64,000 nucleotides of DNA from Polaribacter cellanae (GCF_017569185.1 NZ_CP071869.1:620001-684000), one strand, 5' to 3'; numbered from the stretch's first letter, positions 36,692 to 46,951 are shown. Notes: generated from the letters alone by a model not told the origin. Numbers and translations: made by a program.

Positions 36692-37258
36692 TTACTCTTT
36701 AATACGTTCCTGATAAGTACCTTTGGTAGTTTCTACCTTTATTTTATCGCCTTCATTAATAAATAAAGGTACATTTACAGATGCACCAGTTTCTACTGTT
36801 GCTGGTTTTGTAGCATTTGTTGCTGTATTTCCTTTAACTCCAGGTTCTGTATGAGTAACTTCTAAAATTACACTTGCTGGCATTTCTACTGAAAGTGGCA
36901 TATTATCTTCGGAATTTATAATTATGGTAACAATTTCTCCCTCTTTCATTAAACCAGGATTGTCTAAAGCAGCTTCTAACAAACGTATTTGTGTATAGTC
37001 TGCTTCATTCATAAAATGGTAAAATTCTCCATCGTGATATAAAAATTGGAATTTATGAGTTTCTACACGAACATCTTCAATCTTTCTTCCAGCAGGAAAT
37101 GTATTATCTATTACTTTTCCGTTTGTAACACTTTTTAATTTCGTTCTTACAAATGCTGGTCCTTTTCCTGGTTTTACGTGTAAAAACTCTACAATTTTAT
37201 ATATATCGTTGTTGTATCTAATACACAATCCGTTTCTAATATCTGATGTTGTTGCCAT
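36692..37258 (-). CDS. efp: Translation elongation factor P (EF-P)
   Basis: 188 residues, three beta-barrel domains. EF-P relieves stalling at polyproline. The tip loop of domain I reads HVKPGKGPAFVRTKL, with Lys at the modifiable position (about 32-34); the OB-fold domains end in DKIKVETTKGTYQERIKE. Its place within the lpx block is common in Flavobacteria. Confidence 0.95.
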   Translation of the reverse strand: MATTSDIRNGLCIRYNNDIYKIVEFLHVKPGKGPAFVRTKLKSVTNGKVIDNTFPAGRKIEDVRVETHKFQFLYHDGEFYHFMNEADYTQIRLLEAALDNPGLMKEGEIVTIIINSEDNMPLSVEMPASVILEVTHTEPGVKGNTATNATKPATVETGASVNVPLFINEGDKIKVETTKGTYQERIKE

Positions 37259-37337
37259 TTATAATGTTTTGTTTTGTTTTTTGTTTCAATAAAATTTATG
37301 TACTTCTATTATATTAGTAATATTGTAAGCTAAAAAT

Positions 37338-38123
37338 TTATCCAGCGTTAAAATATCCTTTCATAATTCCTCTGTGAGAATCTTTTATAAATTGAATAAT
37401 TTCGTCTCTTTCTGGAGTTGCTTCCATTTCTGCTTCAATTATATCTATTGCTTGGGTATAATTGTAGTTTTTTTGGAATAAAATTCTATAGATATTCTGA
37501 ATTTCTCTAATCTTTTCGGTTGTGTAACCACGTCTTCTTAATCCTACTGAATTAATACCAACGTAAGACAAGGGTTCTCTTGCGGCTTTTACATAAGGAG
37601 GCACATCTTTTCTTACCAAAGATCCTCCTGTAACAAAGGCATGTTTACCAACAGAAGCAAATTGATGCACTGCAACCATACCTGCTAAAACCACGTTATC
37701 GCCAATAGTTACATGACCTGCCAAAGTAGAGTTGTTTGAAAAAATACAATTATCGCCAACAAAACAATCGTGTGCAATATGACAGTATGCCATTATTAAA
37801 CAATTGTCGCCAATTACAGTTTTCATTCTATCGGAAGTTCCTCTATTAATAGTAACACATTCTCGAATGGTTACATTGTCTCCAATTTCGACAGTAGTTT
37901 CTTCGTCGTCGAATTTTAAGTCTTGTGGAATTGCAGAGATTACTGCTCCAGGAAAAATTCTACAGTTTTTACCAATTCTAGCACCTTCCATAATGGTTAC
38001 ATTCGAACCAATCCAAGTTCCAGAACCAATTGTTACATTGTTATGTATGGTTGTAAAAGGTTCTATTACAGCATTTCTAGCAACTTTTGCTTGTGGATGA
38101 ACGTATGCTAAAGGTTGATTCAT
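37338..38123 (-). CDS. lpxA: Acyl-ACP--UDP-N-acetylglucosamine O-acyltransferase (LpxA)
   Basis: 261 residues, first step of lipid A synthesis. The hexapeptide-repeat beta-helix runs from about 10 to 190, with the catalytic His region MAYCHIAHDCFVG (His about 125) and the C-terminal helical domain (GLRRRGYTTEKIREIQNIYR). It starts 3 bp after the lpxC-fabZ stop. Confidence 0.95.
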   Translation of the reverse strand: MNQPLAYVHPQAKVARNAVIEPFTTIHNNVTIGSGTWIGSNVTIMEGARIGKNCRIFPGAVISAIPQDLKFDDEETTVEIGDNVTIRECVTINRGTSDRMKTVIGDNCLIMAYCHIAHDCFVGDNCIFSNNSTLAGHVTIGDNVVLAGMVAVHQFASVGKHAFVTGGSLVRKDVPPYVKAAREPLSYVGINSVGLRRRGYTTEKIREIQNIYRILFQKNYNYTQAIDIIEAEMEATPERDEIIQFIKDSHRGIMKGYFNAG

Positions 38124-38126
38124 AAT

Positions 38127-39518
38127 TTATTTTTTTCTTGCAATTTGCGCCATTAATTCTGCTTCTGCAACCAATTTACCATTTGCATAGGCATAAGCTT
38201 GCATGTGGCAAATTCCTCTTCTAATTGGTGTAATTAATTCTGCTTTAAATATTAATGTATCTCCAGGTAATACTTTTTGTTTGAACTTAACATTGTCCAT
38301 TTTCATAAAATATGTTAAATAATTTTCTGGGTCTGGAACTGTACTTAAAACTAAAATTCCACCACATTGTGCCATTGCTTCTACTTGCAAAACTCCTGGC
38401 ATTACTGGTGCTCCTGGAAAATGTCCAACAAAGAAATTTTCGTTCATTGTTACGTTTTTCAACCCCACAACATGTTTGTCTGATAGTTCGATAATTCTAT
38501 CGACCAATAAAAAAGGAGGTCTGTGAGGTAAAATATCCATTATTTGATGAATGTCTAATAATGGTGGTTGATGTAAATCGTATTGTGGAACGTTGTTTCG
38601 CTTTTCTGCCTTAATAATTTTTGCTAATTTCTTAGCAAAATTTGTATTTACTAAATGCCCTGGTTTGTTCGCAATTACTTTTCCTCTAATTCGAGTTCCT
38701 GTTAATGCCAAGTCTCCAATTACATCTAATAATTTATGTCTTGCAGCTTCGTTTGCCCAATGTAGTGTTAAATTATCTAAAATTCCGTTTGGTTTTACAG
38801 AAATATCTTCTTTATTAAAGGCTTTTTTTAATTTTTGCATTGTATTTTCCGATAATTCTTTATCTACATATACAATTGCATTGTTTAAATCGCCACCTTT
38901 TATTAAATCGTTTTCTAATAACATTTCAATTTCATGTAAAAAACTGAATGTTCTTGCATCTGCAATTTCCTTCTTAAAATCAGAAATTTTTTCTAAAGTA
39001 GCATTTTGGGTTCCTAAAATTTTCGTACCAAAATCTACCATTGTAGTTATTTGATAATCATCTGATGGCATTAAAATAATCTCACTTCCAGAAACCTCAT
39101 CTTTGTAAGAAATAATTTCTTTAACAATATACTCTTCTACTTCTGCATCTTGCTCTTCGATTCCTGCTTTTTCTAAAGCTTCAACAAAATATTTCGAAGA
39201 ACCATCCATAATTGGTGGTTCTGAAGAATCGATTTCTATTAACAGGTTATCGATATCTAAACCAACAGCAGCAGCTAAAACATGCTCGGAAGTTTGTATT
39301 TGAACACCATTTTTCTCTAAATTTGTTCCTCTTTGTGTATTTACCACATATTCTGCTCTTGCCTCAATTGTTGGTGTGCCTTCTAAATCTACTCTACTAA
39401 AAGCAAAACCATGATTTACAGGAGCTGGTTTTAAAACCATATTAACAGTATTACCTGTGTGAAGCCCTACACCAGATAAACTTACTTCTTTTTGAATCGT
39501 TTTTTGTTTCTTACTCAT
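38127..39518 (-). CDS. lpxC-fabZ: Bifunctional LpxC deacetylase / FabZ dehydratase
   Basis: 463 residues, a natural fusion found in Bacteroidota. The LpxC part (about 1-310) has the zinc ligand in SEHVLAA (His79) and a second site in HWANEAARHKLLDVIGDLAL. The FabZ part (about 320-463) has HRPPFLLVDRI and the active-site NFFVGHFPGAPVMPGVLQVE. It deacetylates UDP-3-O-acyl-GlcNAc and dehydrates 3-hydroxyacyl-ACP. Its start codon shares one base with the lpxD stop. Confidence 0.96.
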   Translation of the reverse strand: MSKKQKTIQKEVSLSGVGLHTGNTVNMVLKPAPVNHGFAFSRVDLEGTPTIEARAEYVVNTQRGTNLEKNGVQIQTSEHVLAAAVGLDIDNLLIEIDSSEPPIMDGSSKYFVEALEKAGIEEQDAEVEEYIVKEIISYKDEVSGSEIILMPSDDYQITTMVDFGTKILGTQNATLEKISDFKKEIADARTFSFLHEIEMLLENDLIKGGDLNNAIVYVDKELSENTMQKLKKAFNKEDISVKPNGILDNLTLHWANEAARHKLLDVIGDLALTGTRIRGKVIANKPGHLVNTNFAKKLAKIIKAEKRNNVPQYDLHQPPLLDIHQIMDILPHRPPFLLVDRIIELSDKHVVGLKNVTMNENFFVGHFPGAPVMPGVLQVEAMAQCGGILVLSTVPDPENYLTYFMKMDNVKFKQKVLPGDTLIFKAELITPIRRGICHMQAYAYANGKLVAEAELMAQIARKK

Positions 39519-40555
39519 TATAATTCCTCTTTTTGAGACTTAACTACTTTTTCTATATGATTTATTCTATCTACAATAGATGGTAATTTTTTAAAATAAA
39601 CAGAACTTCTATTATAATCTATGGCTTTAAATGCTGGTGAACCATTTAAAATTTCATCATCTTTAATATTTTTGGAAATTCCTGCTTGTGCTAATATTTT
39701 AACGTTATTCCCTATTTTAAGATGTCCAGAAATTCCTACCTGTCCTCCAAACATACAGTTTTCGCCTACTTTTGTAGATCCTGCAATTCCTGTTTGAGAT
39801 GCAATTACAGTGTTTTTTCCAACTTCTACATTATGCGCAATTTGTATTTGATTGTCTAATTTTACTCCTCTCCTTATTATTGTTGAGCCCAGTGTTGCTC
39901 TATCTATGGTTGAGGCAGAACCAATATCTACATTATCTTCTATAACAACATTTCCAATTTGCGGAATTGCCTTATATTCTCCATTTTCATTAGGTGCAAA
40001 GCCAAATCCATCTGCACCAATTACACAGCCTGAATGTATTTTACAATTATTGCCAATTACAGTTTCCGAATAAATTTTTACTCCAGCAAAAATAGTGGTA
40101 TTATCACCTATAATTACATTATCTCCAATATAAGAATTCGGATAAATTTTTACATTATTTCCTAATTTTACATTTTCTCCAATGTAAGCAAATGCTCCTA
40201 TATATTCGTTTTTGCCAATTTTTGCAGTTTCTGAAATAAAACTTGGTTGCTCTCTGCCTTGTTTATTGTTTTTTACTTCGTTATAAAATTCTAATAATTT
40301 AGAGAAAGATTTATACGCATTTTCAACTTGAATTAAAGTCGCACTAATTTCTTTTTCTGGAACAAAACTCTTGTTAACAATAACTACAGAAGCTTTTGTT
40401 GTATATAAATACGAGTTGTATTTTGGATTCGATAAAAAAGTTAAAGAGCCTTTTTTACCTTCTTCTATTTTAGATAGGGTAGATACTTCTTCATTCGGAT
40501 TTCCCAAAATGTTGCCCTCTAAAATATCGGCTATTTGTTGTGCTGTAAATTTCAT
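39518..40555 (-). CDS. lpxD: UDP-3-O-acylglucosamine N-acyltransferase (LpxD)
   Basis: 345 residues from the ATG at 40555 ([14 protein letters not shown]); a TTG three codons upstream is less likely. An N-terminal uridine-binding domain is followed by hexapeptide repeats and the catalytic His in [19 protein letters not shown]. It acylates the amino group in lipid A synthesis. Confidence 0.95.
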   Translation of the reverse strand: MKFTAQQIADILEGNILGNPNEEVSTLSKIEEGKKGSLTFLSNPKYNSYLYTTKASVVIVNKSFVPEKEISATLIQVENAYKSFSKLLEFYNEVKNNKQGREQPSFISETAKIGKNEYIGAFAYIGENVKLGNNVKIYPNSYIGDNVIIGDNTTIFAGVKIYSETVIGNNCKIHSGCVIGADGFGFAPNENGEYKAIPQIGNVVIEDNVDIGSASTIDRATLGSTIIRRGVKLDNQIQIAHNVEVGKNTVIASQTGIAGSTKVGENCMFGGQVGISGHLKIGNNVKILAQAGISKNIKDDEILNGSPAFKAIDYNRSSVYFKKLPSIVDRINHIEKVVKSQKEEL

Positions 40556-40600
40556 CAAACGCAAAAATATAAAAATAATACGGTTTTGGCTAATCTCAAA

Positions 40601-41824
40601 TTATTTTGGATAACAAATAAAGTGTTTTATAACAGGCTTTGTTAATGCTTGTAAATTTAATTGGTCGGATGCTTTTGCAATATCTTTTAATTTTCCTTTT
40701 TTATTTAAAATTAAAACTGGTTTTTCTAAATTATACGCCTGATTTCTAATTTGCTGTGTAAAAACAAAAAAACGTGCTTCTTCTTTTGAAATCTGTAATT
40801 TCTTAACTGCTTTTAATTTCTTTTTTTCGATATAAGATGTATCGAAAGCATCTTTTTGAATTTCGATTCGTAGCAGGTTTCTATCGACAATCATTTTTGC
40901 TAACAATGATAAAGTTTTATCATCGTGATTTACCCATTCTTTTATGGCTGATAAAATATCGTAATCGTCTAACTTAGAAAACATTTCTAAAGTTTCTCTG
41001 GTAAAATTATTAGCATTAATTTGATGGTATAAAAAATAATGAAGCGCAGAACTTGCATACAACTCCACTCCTTTTTCTGCCAATTCTTTGGCTCTTTTTA
41101 AAACATTTACCAAAATATTTTCTGCAACCAAACCTGTTTTATGCAAATATACTTGCCAGTACATTAATCGCCTGGCAATTAAGAATTTTTCTACGGAATA
41201 AATTCCTTTTTTCTCGATTACTAATTCATCGTTTTTCACATTCATCATTGCTATTAAACGATCTGATGAGATGTTTCCTTCTGTTACACCTGTGTAAAAA
41301 CTATCTCTTTTTAAGTAATCTAAACGATCTATATCTAACTGACTCGAAATTAACTGACCTAAGAATTTACGTGGATTTTTACCTTCGAAAATTTCGATAG
41401 CTAACGTTAATTCTCCATTAAATTCGTCATTTAATTTCTTCATAAATTTTAAAGAAATTTCCTCATGAGAAATTCCACTAACAATGCTGTGTTCTAAAGC
41501 GTGCGAAAATGCACCATGACCAATATCGTGCAGCAAAATTGCCAGATATAATGCTTTTTCTTCTTCTTCTGTAATTTCGACTTGTTTAAATCGTAAAACA
41601 CGAATTGCTTTTTGCATTAAATGCATACAACCAATGGCGTGATGAAAACGTGTATGGTTCGCTCCTGGATAGACTAAATTAGAAAACCCCATTTGTGTTA
41701 TTCTTCGCAATCGCTGAAAATATGGATGCTCTATTATGTCGAAAATTAGTGAATTTGGTATTTGAATAAATCCGTAAATAGGATCGTTTAATATTTTAAG
41801 TTTGTTGGGCGTTTTTTTCTTCAA
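40601..41824 (-). CDS. HD-domain phosphohydrolase
   Basis: 407 residues, a dNTPase-like HD protein. The metal-binding residues are in TRFHHAIGCMHLM (His about 60) and LLHDIGHGAFSHALEH (His-Asp about 100). Substrates could be dNTPs or other nucleotides. It is the first gene of the lpx block on this strand. Confidence 0.88.
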   Translation of the reverse strand: MKKKTPNKLKILNDPIYGFIQIPNSLIFDIIEHPYFQRLRRITQMGFSNLVYPGANHTRFHHAIGCMHLMQKAIRVLRFKQVEITEEEEKALYLAILLHDIGHGAFSHALEHSIVSGISHEEISLKFMKKLNDEFNGELTLAIEIFEGKNPRKFLGQLISSQLDIDRLDYLKRDSFYTGVTEGNISSDRLIAMMNVKNDELVIEKKGIYSVEKFLIARRLMYWQVYLHKTGLVAENILVNVLKRAKELAEKGVELYASSALHYFLYHQINANNFTRETLEMFSKLDDYDILSAIKEWVNHDDKTLSLLAKMIVDRNLLRIEIQKDAFDTSYIEKKKLKAVKKLQISKEEARFFVFTQQIRNQAYNLEKPVLILNKKGKLKDIAKASDQLNLQALTKPVIKHFICYPK

Positions 41825-42191
41825 ATTGATAAAAATTTATCTATACAATGCAAAGTACAACATATTGCCACAATTGCGCAAGTTTTAATTTAGATTGAAG
41901 AGTAAAAATTAAATCAAATTTAAAATTATTCTGAAATTATTTTGCTAAAAATTGCAGAAATTTACACAAATTAATGTTTTTAAAAACCTTAACATTTTAA
42001 AATATAGATTTTTAATTCAATCTCATTTCTTTATTTTAATTCGTGAATTCGTGGCAAGACATCAAAAAAATAAATTCTGAATTAATTACAGCTGATTATA
42101 AAATTATTTTGGCAATATTTTATCATTTCAAAATGAATAAAAATGTAACAAATGGGTATTTTTAACGTTCAGAATAAAACGAAAAGACACG
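41825..42191. other. Gene-free gap with one half repeat
   Basis: I see no gene here. ATTCGTGAATTCGTGGC at 42039-42055 is a single arm of the GCCACGAATTC repeat family; the rest is A/T-rich DNA between divergent genes. Confidence 0.5.
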
Positions 42192-43739
42192 ATGAGCAAC
42201 ATACAAATTTTATGGGTTGATGATGAAATTGAATTATTAAAACCACACATTCTATTTTTAGAGCGTAAAGATTATAAAGTTACAACCTGTACAAATGGTG
42301 CTGATGCCATAGATTTAGTTTCCGAAAATAATTTTGACATTGTTTTTTTGGATGAAAATATGCCAGGTTTAACGGGATTAGATACACTTGCAGAAATTAA
42401 ACAAAAACAAGCCAATTTACCTGTGGTAATGATAACCAAGAGTGAGGAGGAATATATTATGGAGGAGGCAATTGGTTCTAAAATTGCAGATTATTTGATA
42501 AAACCCGTAAATCCGAGTCAGATTTTGTTGAGTCTGAAGAAAAACCTAGACAATTCTCGTTTGGTTTCAGAAAAAACAACTTCCAATTATCAGCAAGAGT
42601 TTAGAAAAATTTCAATGGATTTGGGTATGGTAAATTCTTATGAAGATTGGATTGAGCTTTATAAAAAGCTAATTCACTGGGAATTAGAATTAGAAAACAT
42701 TAGCGACCCTGGAATGTTGGGCATTTTAGAAAGCCAGAAACAAGAAGCAAATTCGCAGTTTTTTAAGTTCATTAAAAAAAATTATGAAGATTTTTTAACG
42801 GCACACGATAAACCGACTTTTTCGCATACTTTATTTAAAGATTACGTGGTTCCAGAGTTGAAAAAAGACCAAGGTGTTTTATGGGTTGTAATAGATAATT
42901 TACGTTACGACCAATATAGAATTTTAGAACCTTTAATTAACAATCATTACAAAAAGGACGAAGAATACACGTATTTTTCTATTCTGCCAACTGCAACTCA
43001 ATATGCAAGAAATGCCATTTTTGCTGGATTAATGCCTTCAGAAATGGAGAAAAGGCATCCTAATTATTGGAAAAATGACACAGAAGAAGGTGGAATGAAT
43101 TTGTTTGAAAATGAATTTCTAACAGCTCAAATAAAACGTTTAGGTTTAGATATTAAACACGAATATTATAAAATTTCTTCACTTAAAAGTGGAAAAGAAT
43201 TGGCAGATAATTACAATGGAACCAAAGAAAACGATTTAACAGCAATTGTTTATAATTTTGTAGATATTCTTTCGCATTCTAAAACAGAAATGGAAGTAAT
43301 TAAAGAATTAGCAGGCGATGACAAGGCTTATAGAAGTTTAACGTTGAGTTGGTTTAAAAATTCTCCATTGTTTGAAATCATCCAAAAAGCACAAAATTTA
43401 GGGCAAAAATTAATTATTACCACAGATCATGGAACGATAAATTGTAAAAATCCAACAAAGGTAATTGGCGATAAAAACATTAGTTCCAATTTGCGTTACA
43501 AAACTGGAAGAAGCCTTTCTTACGAAGAGAAAGATGTGTATGCTGTAAGAAACCCAAAAGATATTTTCTTGCCAACAATAGCTATGAATAGTCCTTTTAT
43601 TTTTGCAAAAGAAGATTTGTTTTTTGCCTATCCAAACAATTTTAATCACTTTGTAAAATATTATAAAAACACATACCAACATGGAGGTATTTCTTTGGAA
43701 GAAGTAATTATTCCTTGTGCAGTTTATAGTCCGAAATAG
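42192..43739 (+). CDS. porX: PorX-type response regulator with PglZ domain
   Basis: 515 residues. The receiver domain (1-120) has the acidic pair Asp10-Asp11 and the phosphorylated Asp54 (FLDENMPG), with Lys in LIKPVNPS. A helical linker precedes a PglZ/alkaline-phosphatase-like domain (about 200-515: GVLWVVIDNLRYDQYRIL, IITTDHGTINCKNP). PorX regulates type IX secretion in Porphyromonas and Flavobacterium and pairs with the kinase PorY, which is not in the window. Confidence 0.93.
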   Translation: MSNIQILWVDDEIELLKPHILFLERKDYKVTTCTNGADAIDLVSENNFDIVFLDENMPGLTGLDTLAEIKQKQANLPVVMITKSEEEYIMEEAIGSKIADYLIKPVNPSQILLSLKKNLDNSRLVSEKTTSNYQQEFRKISMDLGMVNSYEDWIELYKKLIHWELELENISDPGMLGILESQKQEANSQFFKFIKKNYEDFLTAHDKPTFSHTLFKDYVVPELKKDQGVLWVVIDNLRYDQYRILEPLINNHYKKDEEYTYFSILPTATQYARNAIFAGLMPSEMEKRHPNYWKNDTEEGGMNLFENEFLTAQIKRLGLDIKHEYYKISSLKSGKELADNYNGTKENDLTAIVYNFVDILSHSKTEMEVIKELAGDDKAYRSLTLSWFKNSPLFEIIQKAQNLGQKLIITTDHGTINCKNPTKVIGDKNISSNLRYKTGRSLSYEEKDVYAVRNPKDIFLPTIAMNSPFIFAKEDLFFAYPNNFNHFVKYYKNTYQHGGISLEEVIIPCAVYSPK

Positions 43740-43741
43740 AT

Positions 43742-43777
43742 TAGTAGGCAGTTGGCAGTCTCAGTTTTCAGTAGCAG
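43742..43777. repeat. Half repeat of the CAGTnGGCAGT family
   Basis: AGTAGGCAGTTGGCAGTCTC then AGTTTTCAGTAGCAG. It resembles the stretch at 44479-44506, so the two flank the DUF1287 gene in the same orientation. Confidence 0.5.
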
Positions 43778-43899
43778 TATTATCTGAACAAAATAAAAAA
43801 AAGCTTTGCACTTTGCGTTTCTCTCAAGAGATTTTAAGTCTCAGTAGAGCTATGTTTTCTATAAATCTATGTGGTAAAATTTAAAAAATAGATAGTAAA

Positions 43900-44478
43900 A
43901 TGAAAAAAACTTTCTCAATACTTTTTCTTTTCTTATCAATAAATAGTGCTTTCGCACAAGTTGATGAAGATAAACTATCAAACTCTGCTTTAGAACTCAC
44001 AAAAGACAAAGTTGTTTACGACCCAAGTTATTTCTCTATTGATTACCCAAATGGAGATGTGCCAAAAGGAAAAGGCGTTTGTACAGATGTGGTAATTAGA
44101 GCTTATAGAAAATTGGGAATCGATTTGCAGAAAGAAGTTCATGAAGACATGAAACAAAATTTCGATATGTATCCTAAAATATGGGGATTAAAACGAACTG
44201 ATAAAAATATAGACCATAGAAGAGTGCCTAATTTAATGACCTTTTTCTCTCGAAAAGGAACTGTAAAAACCAACTCTAAAAACCCAAAAGATTATATTCC
44301 TGGAGATATTATTTGTTGGAATTTAGGTGGTGAAATAACGCATATTGGAATCGTCGTAAATAAAAAATCTAGAGATGGAAAACGTTTTATGATTGTCCAT
44401 AATATTGGTGCTGGACAAGTTTTACAAGATTGTTTGTTCGATTTTAAGGTAATTGGGCATTATAGATATAATGATTAA
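43900..44478 (+). CDS. DUF1287 family exported protein
   Basis: 192 residues: signal peptide (MKKTFSILFLFLSINSAFA) and an NlpC/P60-like DUF1287 fold. The likely catalytic Cys is in GKGVCTDVVIRAYRKLGID (about 66) and the His in EITHIGIVVN (about 146), with IVHNIGAGQ following. It is probably a periplasmic cell-wall or amidase-type enzyme; the substrate is unknown. Confidence 0.82.
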   Translation: MKKTFSILFLFLSINSAFAQVDEDKLSNSALELTKDKVVYDPSYFSIDYPNGDVPKGKGVCTDVVIRAYRKLGIDLQKEVHEDMKQNFDMYPKIWGLKRTDKNIDHRRVPNLMTFFSRKGTVKTNSKNPKDYIPGDIICWNLGGEITHIGIVVNKKSRDGKRFMIVHNIGAGQVLQDCLFDFKVIGHYRYND

Positions 44479-44893
44479 TAGACAGTTACAGTCTTAGTTT
44501 TCAGTGAGTTTTGTACTTTTTTTAATTCTGATATAAAAATAAGTGTAAGTTCGTCTACTTTTTTAAACTCAATATCCCCAGTAATTAATGGAAAATCTAA
44601 ATGAAGTGCTGTTGCAATAATGATACTATCTGGTAATTTGGTATTGTAAGTTTTACGAATTCTAATTGTATCTTGTTTTATAGCATCATTTATAGTAATA
44701 GACCTACATTGCTGAACAAATTCTTTAATTACTTTTTCTTCTTCATCTGTAATTCCTTTATATGCTAAAAGTTCTAATTCTGTAATAATAGAAATATATA
44801 GTTGTTACCATTTAACAATTCAGCTAAGGTTTCATCTCCACTTAGTAAATAAAGAATAATATTAGTATCTAAAAATATCTTATTACCACTCAT
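44475..44893 (-). pseudogene. Frameshifted PIN-domain toxin (VapC-like)
   Basis: Opens MSGNKIFLDTNIILYLLSGD (PIN motif LDTNIILY), but after about 30 codons one base is missing: frame 1 runs to a stop, while the next frame continues LYISIITELELLAYKG to LPDSIIIATALHLDFPLITGD (the second acidic motif). All PIN metal-site residues are present, so it would be an intact toxin but for the shift. The tail after IEFKKVDEL is formed by the intergenic repeat at 44479-44506. Confidence 0.78.
44479..44506. repeat. Half repeat of the CAGTnGGCAGT family
   Basis: ATAGACAGTTACAGTCTTAG then TTTTCAGTGAG, related to 43742-43777. It lies at the 3' end of both the DUF1287 gene and the toxin remnant. Confidence 0.45.
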
Positions 44894-45053
44894 TACGCAA
44901 ATCTCTTTGTATGTCTAAAGCGTCTTTATGAAGGTTAATTTTAGCTACATATTTATAAACATCGATTCCTTTCGGTTTTATTTTTTTTGATAACTTTTCA
45001 AGTATGTTCTTTAAATTATTTTTAGTTTCCCCTTGTTTTATAACCATTACCAT
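44883..45053 (-). CDS. Antitoxin partner of the frameshifted PIN toxin
   Basis: 56 residues starting MVMVIKQGETKNNLKNILEK, ending ALDIQRDLRNEW. The size, charge and a helical N-terminus fit a VapB-type antitoxin. The toxin ATG lies within its last codons. It is uninterrupted, and is too short to stand out by length alone. A second start, MVIKQG, is possible at 45047. Confidence 0.65.
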   Translation of the reverse strand: MVMVIKQGETKNNLKNILEKLSKKIKPKGIDVYKYVAKINLHKDALDIQRDLRNEW

Positions 45054-45245
45054 AGTTTTATGGTTTTACATTATCAACAAATATACAATTTCTATTCCGC
45101 TTTTTAATCTGTAATTATTTAACCCAAAAAAACAACTTCACTAAATTAATTAGAAAATGTATTCTTTACTATTTATATCTTTTTTAGAGATTTTAAACTA
45201 AATACTGCAAGTGAATACTGAATACTTTTATTTATTTTTGTTTTT

Positions 45246-45653
45246 ATGAATAAAAACTATTCTTTAGAAGATTTGCAAGAAATTGCAAAAGCAATTATTA
45301 CTTCAGTAGAAAATAAAACTTTATTATTTTACGGAAAAATGGGTGTTGGAAAAACAACACTTATCAAAGAAATTTGTAAGCAGTTAAGTGTTTTAGACAA
45401 TATCTCCTCTCCTACTTTTTCTTTAGTTAACGAGTATAAAACGTCTCAAAACACTAAAGTTTTTCATTTCGATTTTTATAGAATTGAAGATGAAAATGAA
45501 GCGTTAGATATGGGAATTGAAGATTATCTATACAATAACGATTGGTGTTTAATTGAATGGCCAGAAAATGTCGAAAATTTATTACCTTTAGAATCCGTAG
45601 CAATTCATTTATCTACTTTAGAAAATGGGCAACGTAACATTCAACTAAAATAA
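45246..45653 (+). CDS. tsaE: tRNA threonylcarbamoyladenosine biosynthesis ATPase TsaE
   Basis: 135 residues. The Walker A motif is YGKMGVGKTTLIKE (about 33-46), followed by SSPTFSLVNEY and FDFYRIEDENEALDMGIEDYL, and the family's LIEWPEN (about 108-114). TsaE supports t6A formation on tRNAs that read ANN codons. It lies just upstream of ald. Confidence 0.93.
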   Translation: MNKNYSLEDLQEIAKAIITSVENKTLLFYGKMGVGKTTLIKEICKQLSVLDNISSPTFSLVNEYKTSQNTKVFHFDFYRIEDENEALDMGIEDYLYNNDWCLIEWPENVENLLPLESVAIHLSTLENGQRNIQLK

Positions 45654-45660
45654 CCAAATT

Positions 45661-46857
45661 ATGAATTCATTTTCTCCATTTAGTAAAGAAGAACTAATTC
45701 CGCAAGAAGAAAAATTAGAAATTAAAAAGCAAAAGGGAGAATTGTTTATTGGCTTGCCAAAAGAAACACAATTAAGTGAAAAAAGAGTTTGTTTAACGCC
45801 AGATGCTGTGGCTGCTTTAACCACAAACGGACATCGAATTGTTATAGAAACTGGTGCAGGAGATGGTTCAAATTATACAGATAAAGAATATTCTGAAGCT
45901 GGTGCAAAAATATCTTACAATGTAGAAGAGGCTTTTAAATGTAATATTATTTTAAAAGTTGCACCACCCACTGAAAATGAAATTAAGTTTATAAATTCGA
46001 ATGCGATTTTAATTTCTTCATTGCAATTAAAAACACAATCTAAAAAATATTTCGAGTGTTTGGCTAAGAAAAAAATTACAGCGATTGCTTTCGATTATAT
46101 AAAAGACGAACACGATTCGTACCCAATTGTAAAATCGTTAAGTGAAATTGCAGGAACTGCTTCCATTTTAATTGCTGGCGAATTAATGAGCGGCGTTAAT
46201 AAGGGTAATGGTTTATTATTTGGTAATATTGGTGGAGTTCCACCAACAAGTGTTGTAATTTTTGGAGCTGGAACTGTGGGTGAGTATGCTGCAAGAACAG
46301 CCATCGGTTTAGGTGCAAGAGTTAAAGTTTTTGATAATTCTATTAGCAAATTAAGAAAATTACAAGATTGTTTGCATACACCTATATACACTTCTACGAT
46401 TCAGCCAAAGTCTGTTTTAAAAGCATTAATGCGTTGTGACGTTGCCATTGGAGCTATTAGAGGAAAAAATAGGTCGCCCATTTGTGCCACTGAAGAAATG
46501 ATTGAAAAAATGAAAGAAGGTGCTGTTGTTGTAGATGTTAGTATTGATAGAGGTGGCTGTTTTGAAACCTCAAATGTAACAACACATAAAACGCCTACCT
46601 TTGTAAAGCATGGAGTTATCCATTATTGTGTACCAAATATTCCTGCGAGATATGCAAGAACAGCTTCTGTTTCTATTAGTAATATTTTTACTCCATATTT
46701 ATTAAATATTGCTGAAGAAGGTGGTTTCGAAAATACTGCCAGGTTCGATAAAAGTTTAAGAAACGGAATGTATTTTTATCACGGAATTCTTACTAATAAA
46801 ACAGTGGCAGATTGGTTCGATTTGCCTTTTAGAGATATTAATTTGTTAATTCTTTAA
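45661..46857 (+). CDS. ald: Alanine dehydrogenase
   Basis: 398 residues. It interconverts alanine and pyruvate with NAD. The N-terminal substrate domain is GLPKETQLSEKRVCLTPDAV (about 31-50); the Rossmann motif GAGTVGEYAARTAIGLGARV is at about 202-221. The N-terminal 25 residues extend beyond typical alanine dehydrogenases. A PntA-like transhydrogenase subunit is less likely, as no PntB gene is present. Confidence 0.88.
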   Translation: MNSFSPFSKEELIPQEEKLEIKKQKGELFIGLPKETQLSEKRVCLTPDAVAALTTNGHRIVIETGAGDGSNYTDKEYSEAGAKISYNVEEAFKCNIILKVAPPTENEIKFINSNAILISSLQLKTQSKKYFECLAKKKITAIAFDYIKDEHDSYPIVKSLSEIAGTASILIAGELMSGVNKGNGLLFGNIGGVPPTSVVIFGAGTVGEYAARTAIGLGARVKVFDNSISKLRKLQDCLHTPIYTSTIQPKSVLKALMRCDVAIGAIRGKNRSPICATEEMIEKMKEGAVVVDVSIDRGGCFETSNVTTHKTPTFVKHGVIHYCVPNIPARYARTASVSISNIFTPYLLNIAEEGGFENTARFDKSLRNGMYFYHGILTNKTVADWFDLPFRDINLLIL

Positions 46858-46951
46858 AGGTTTAAACGCAAAGAAATAAGTAGAGTACTTATTATTTGCA
46901 TACATACAGTCTTGAAATTTTATGTCAAACAATTTATAAGTCTTTTTTTTA

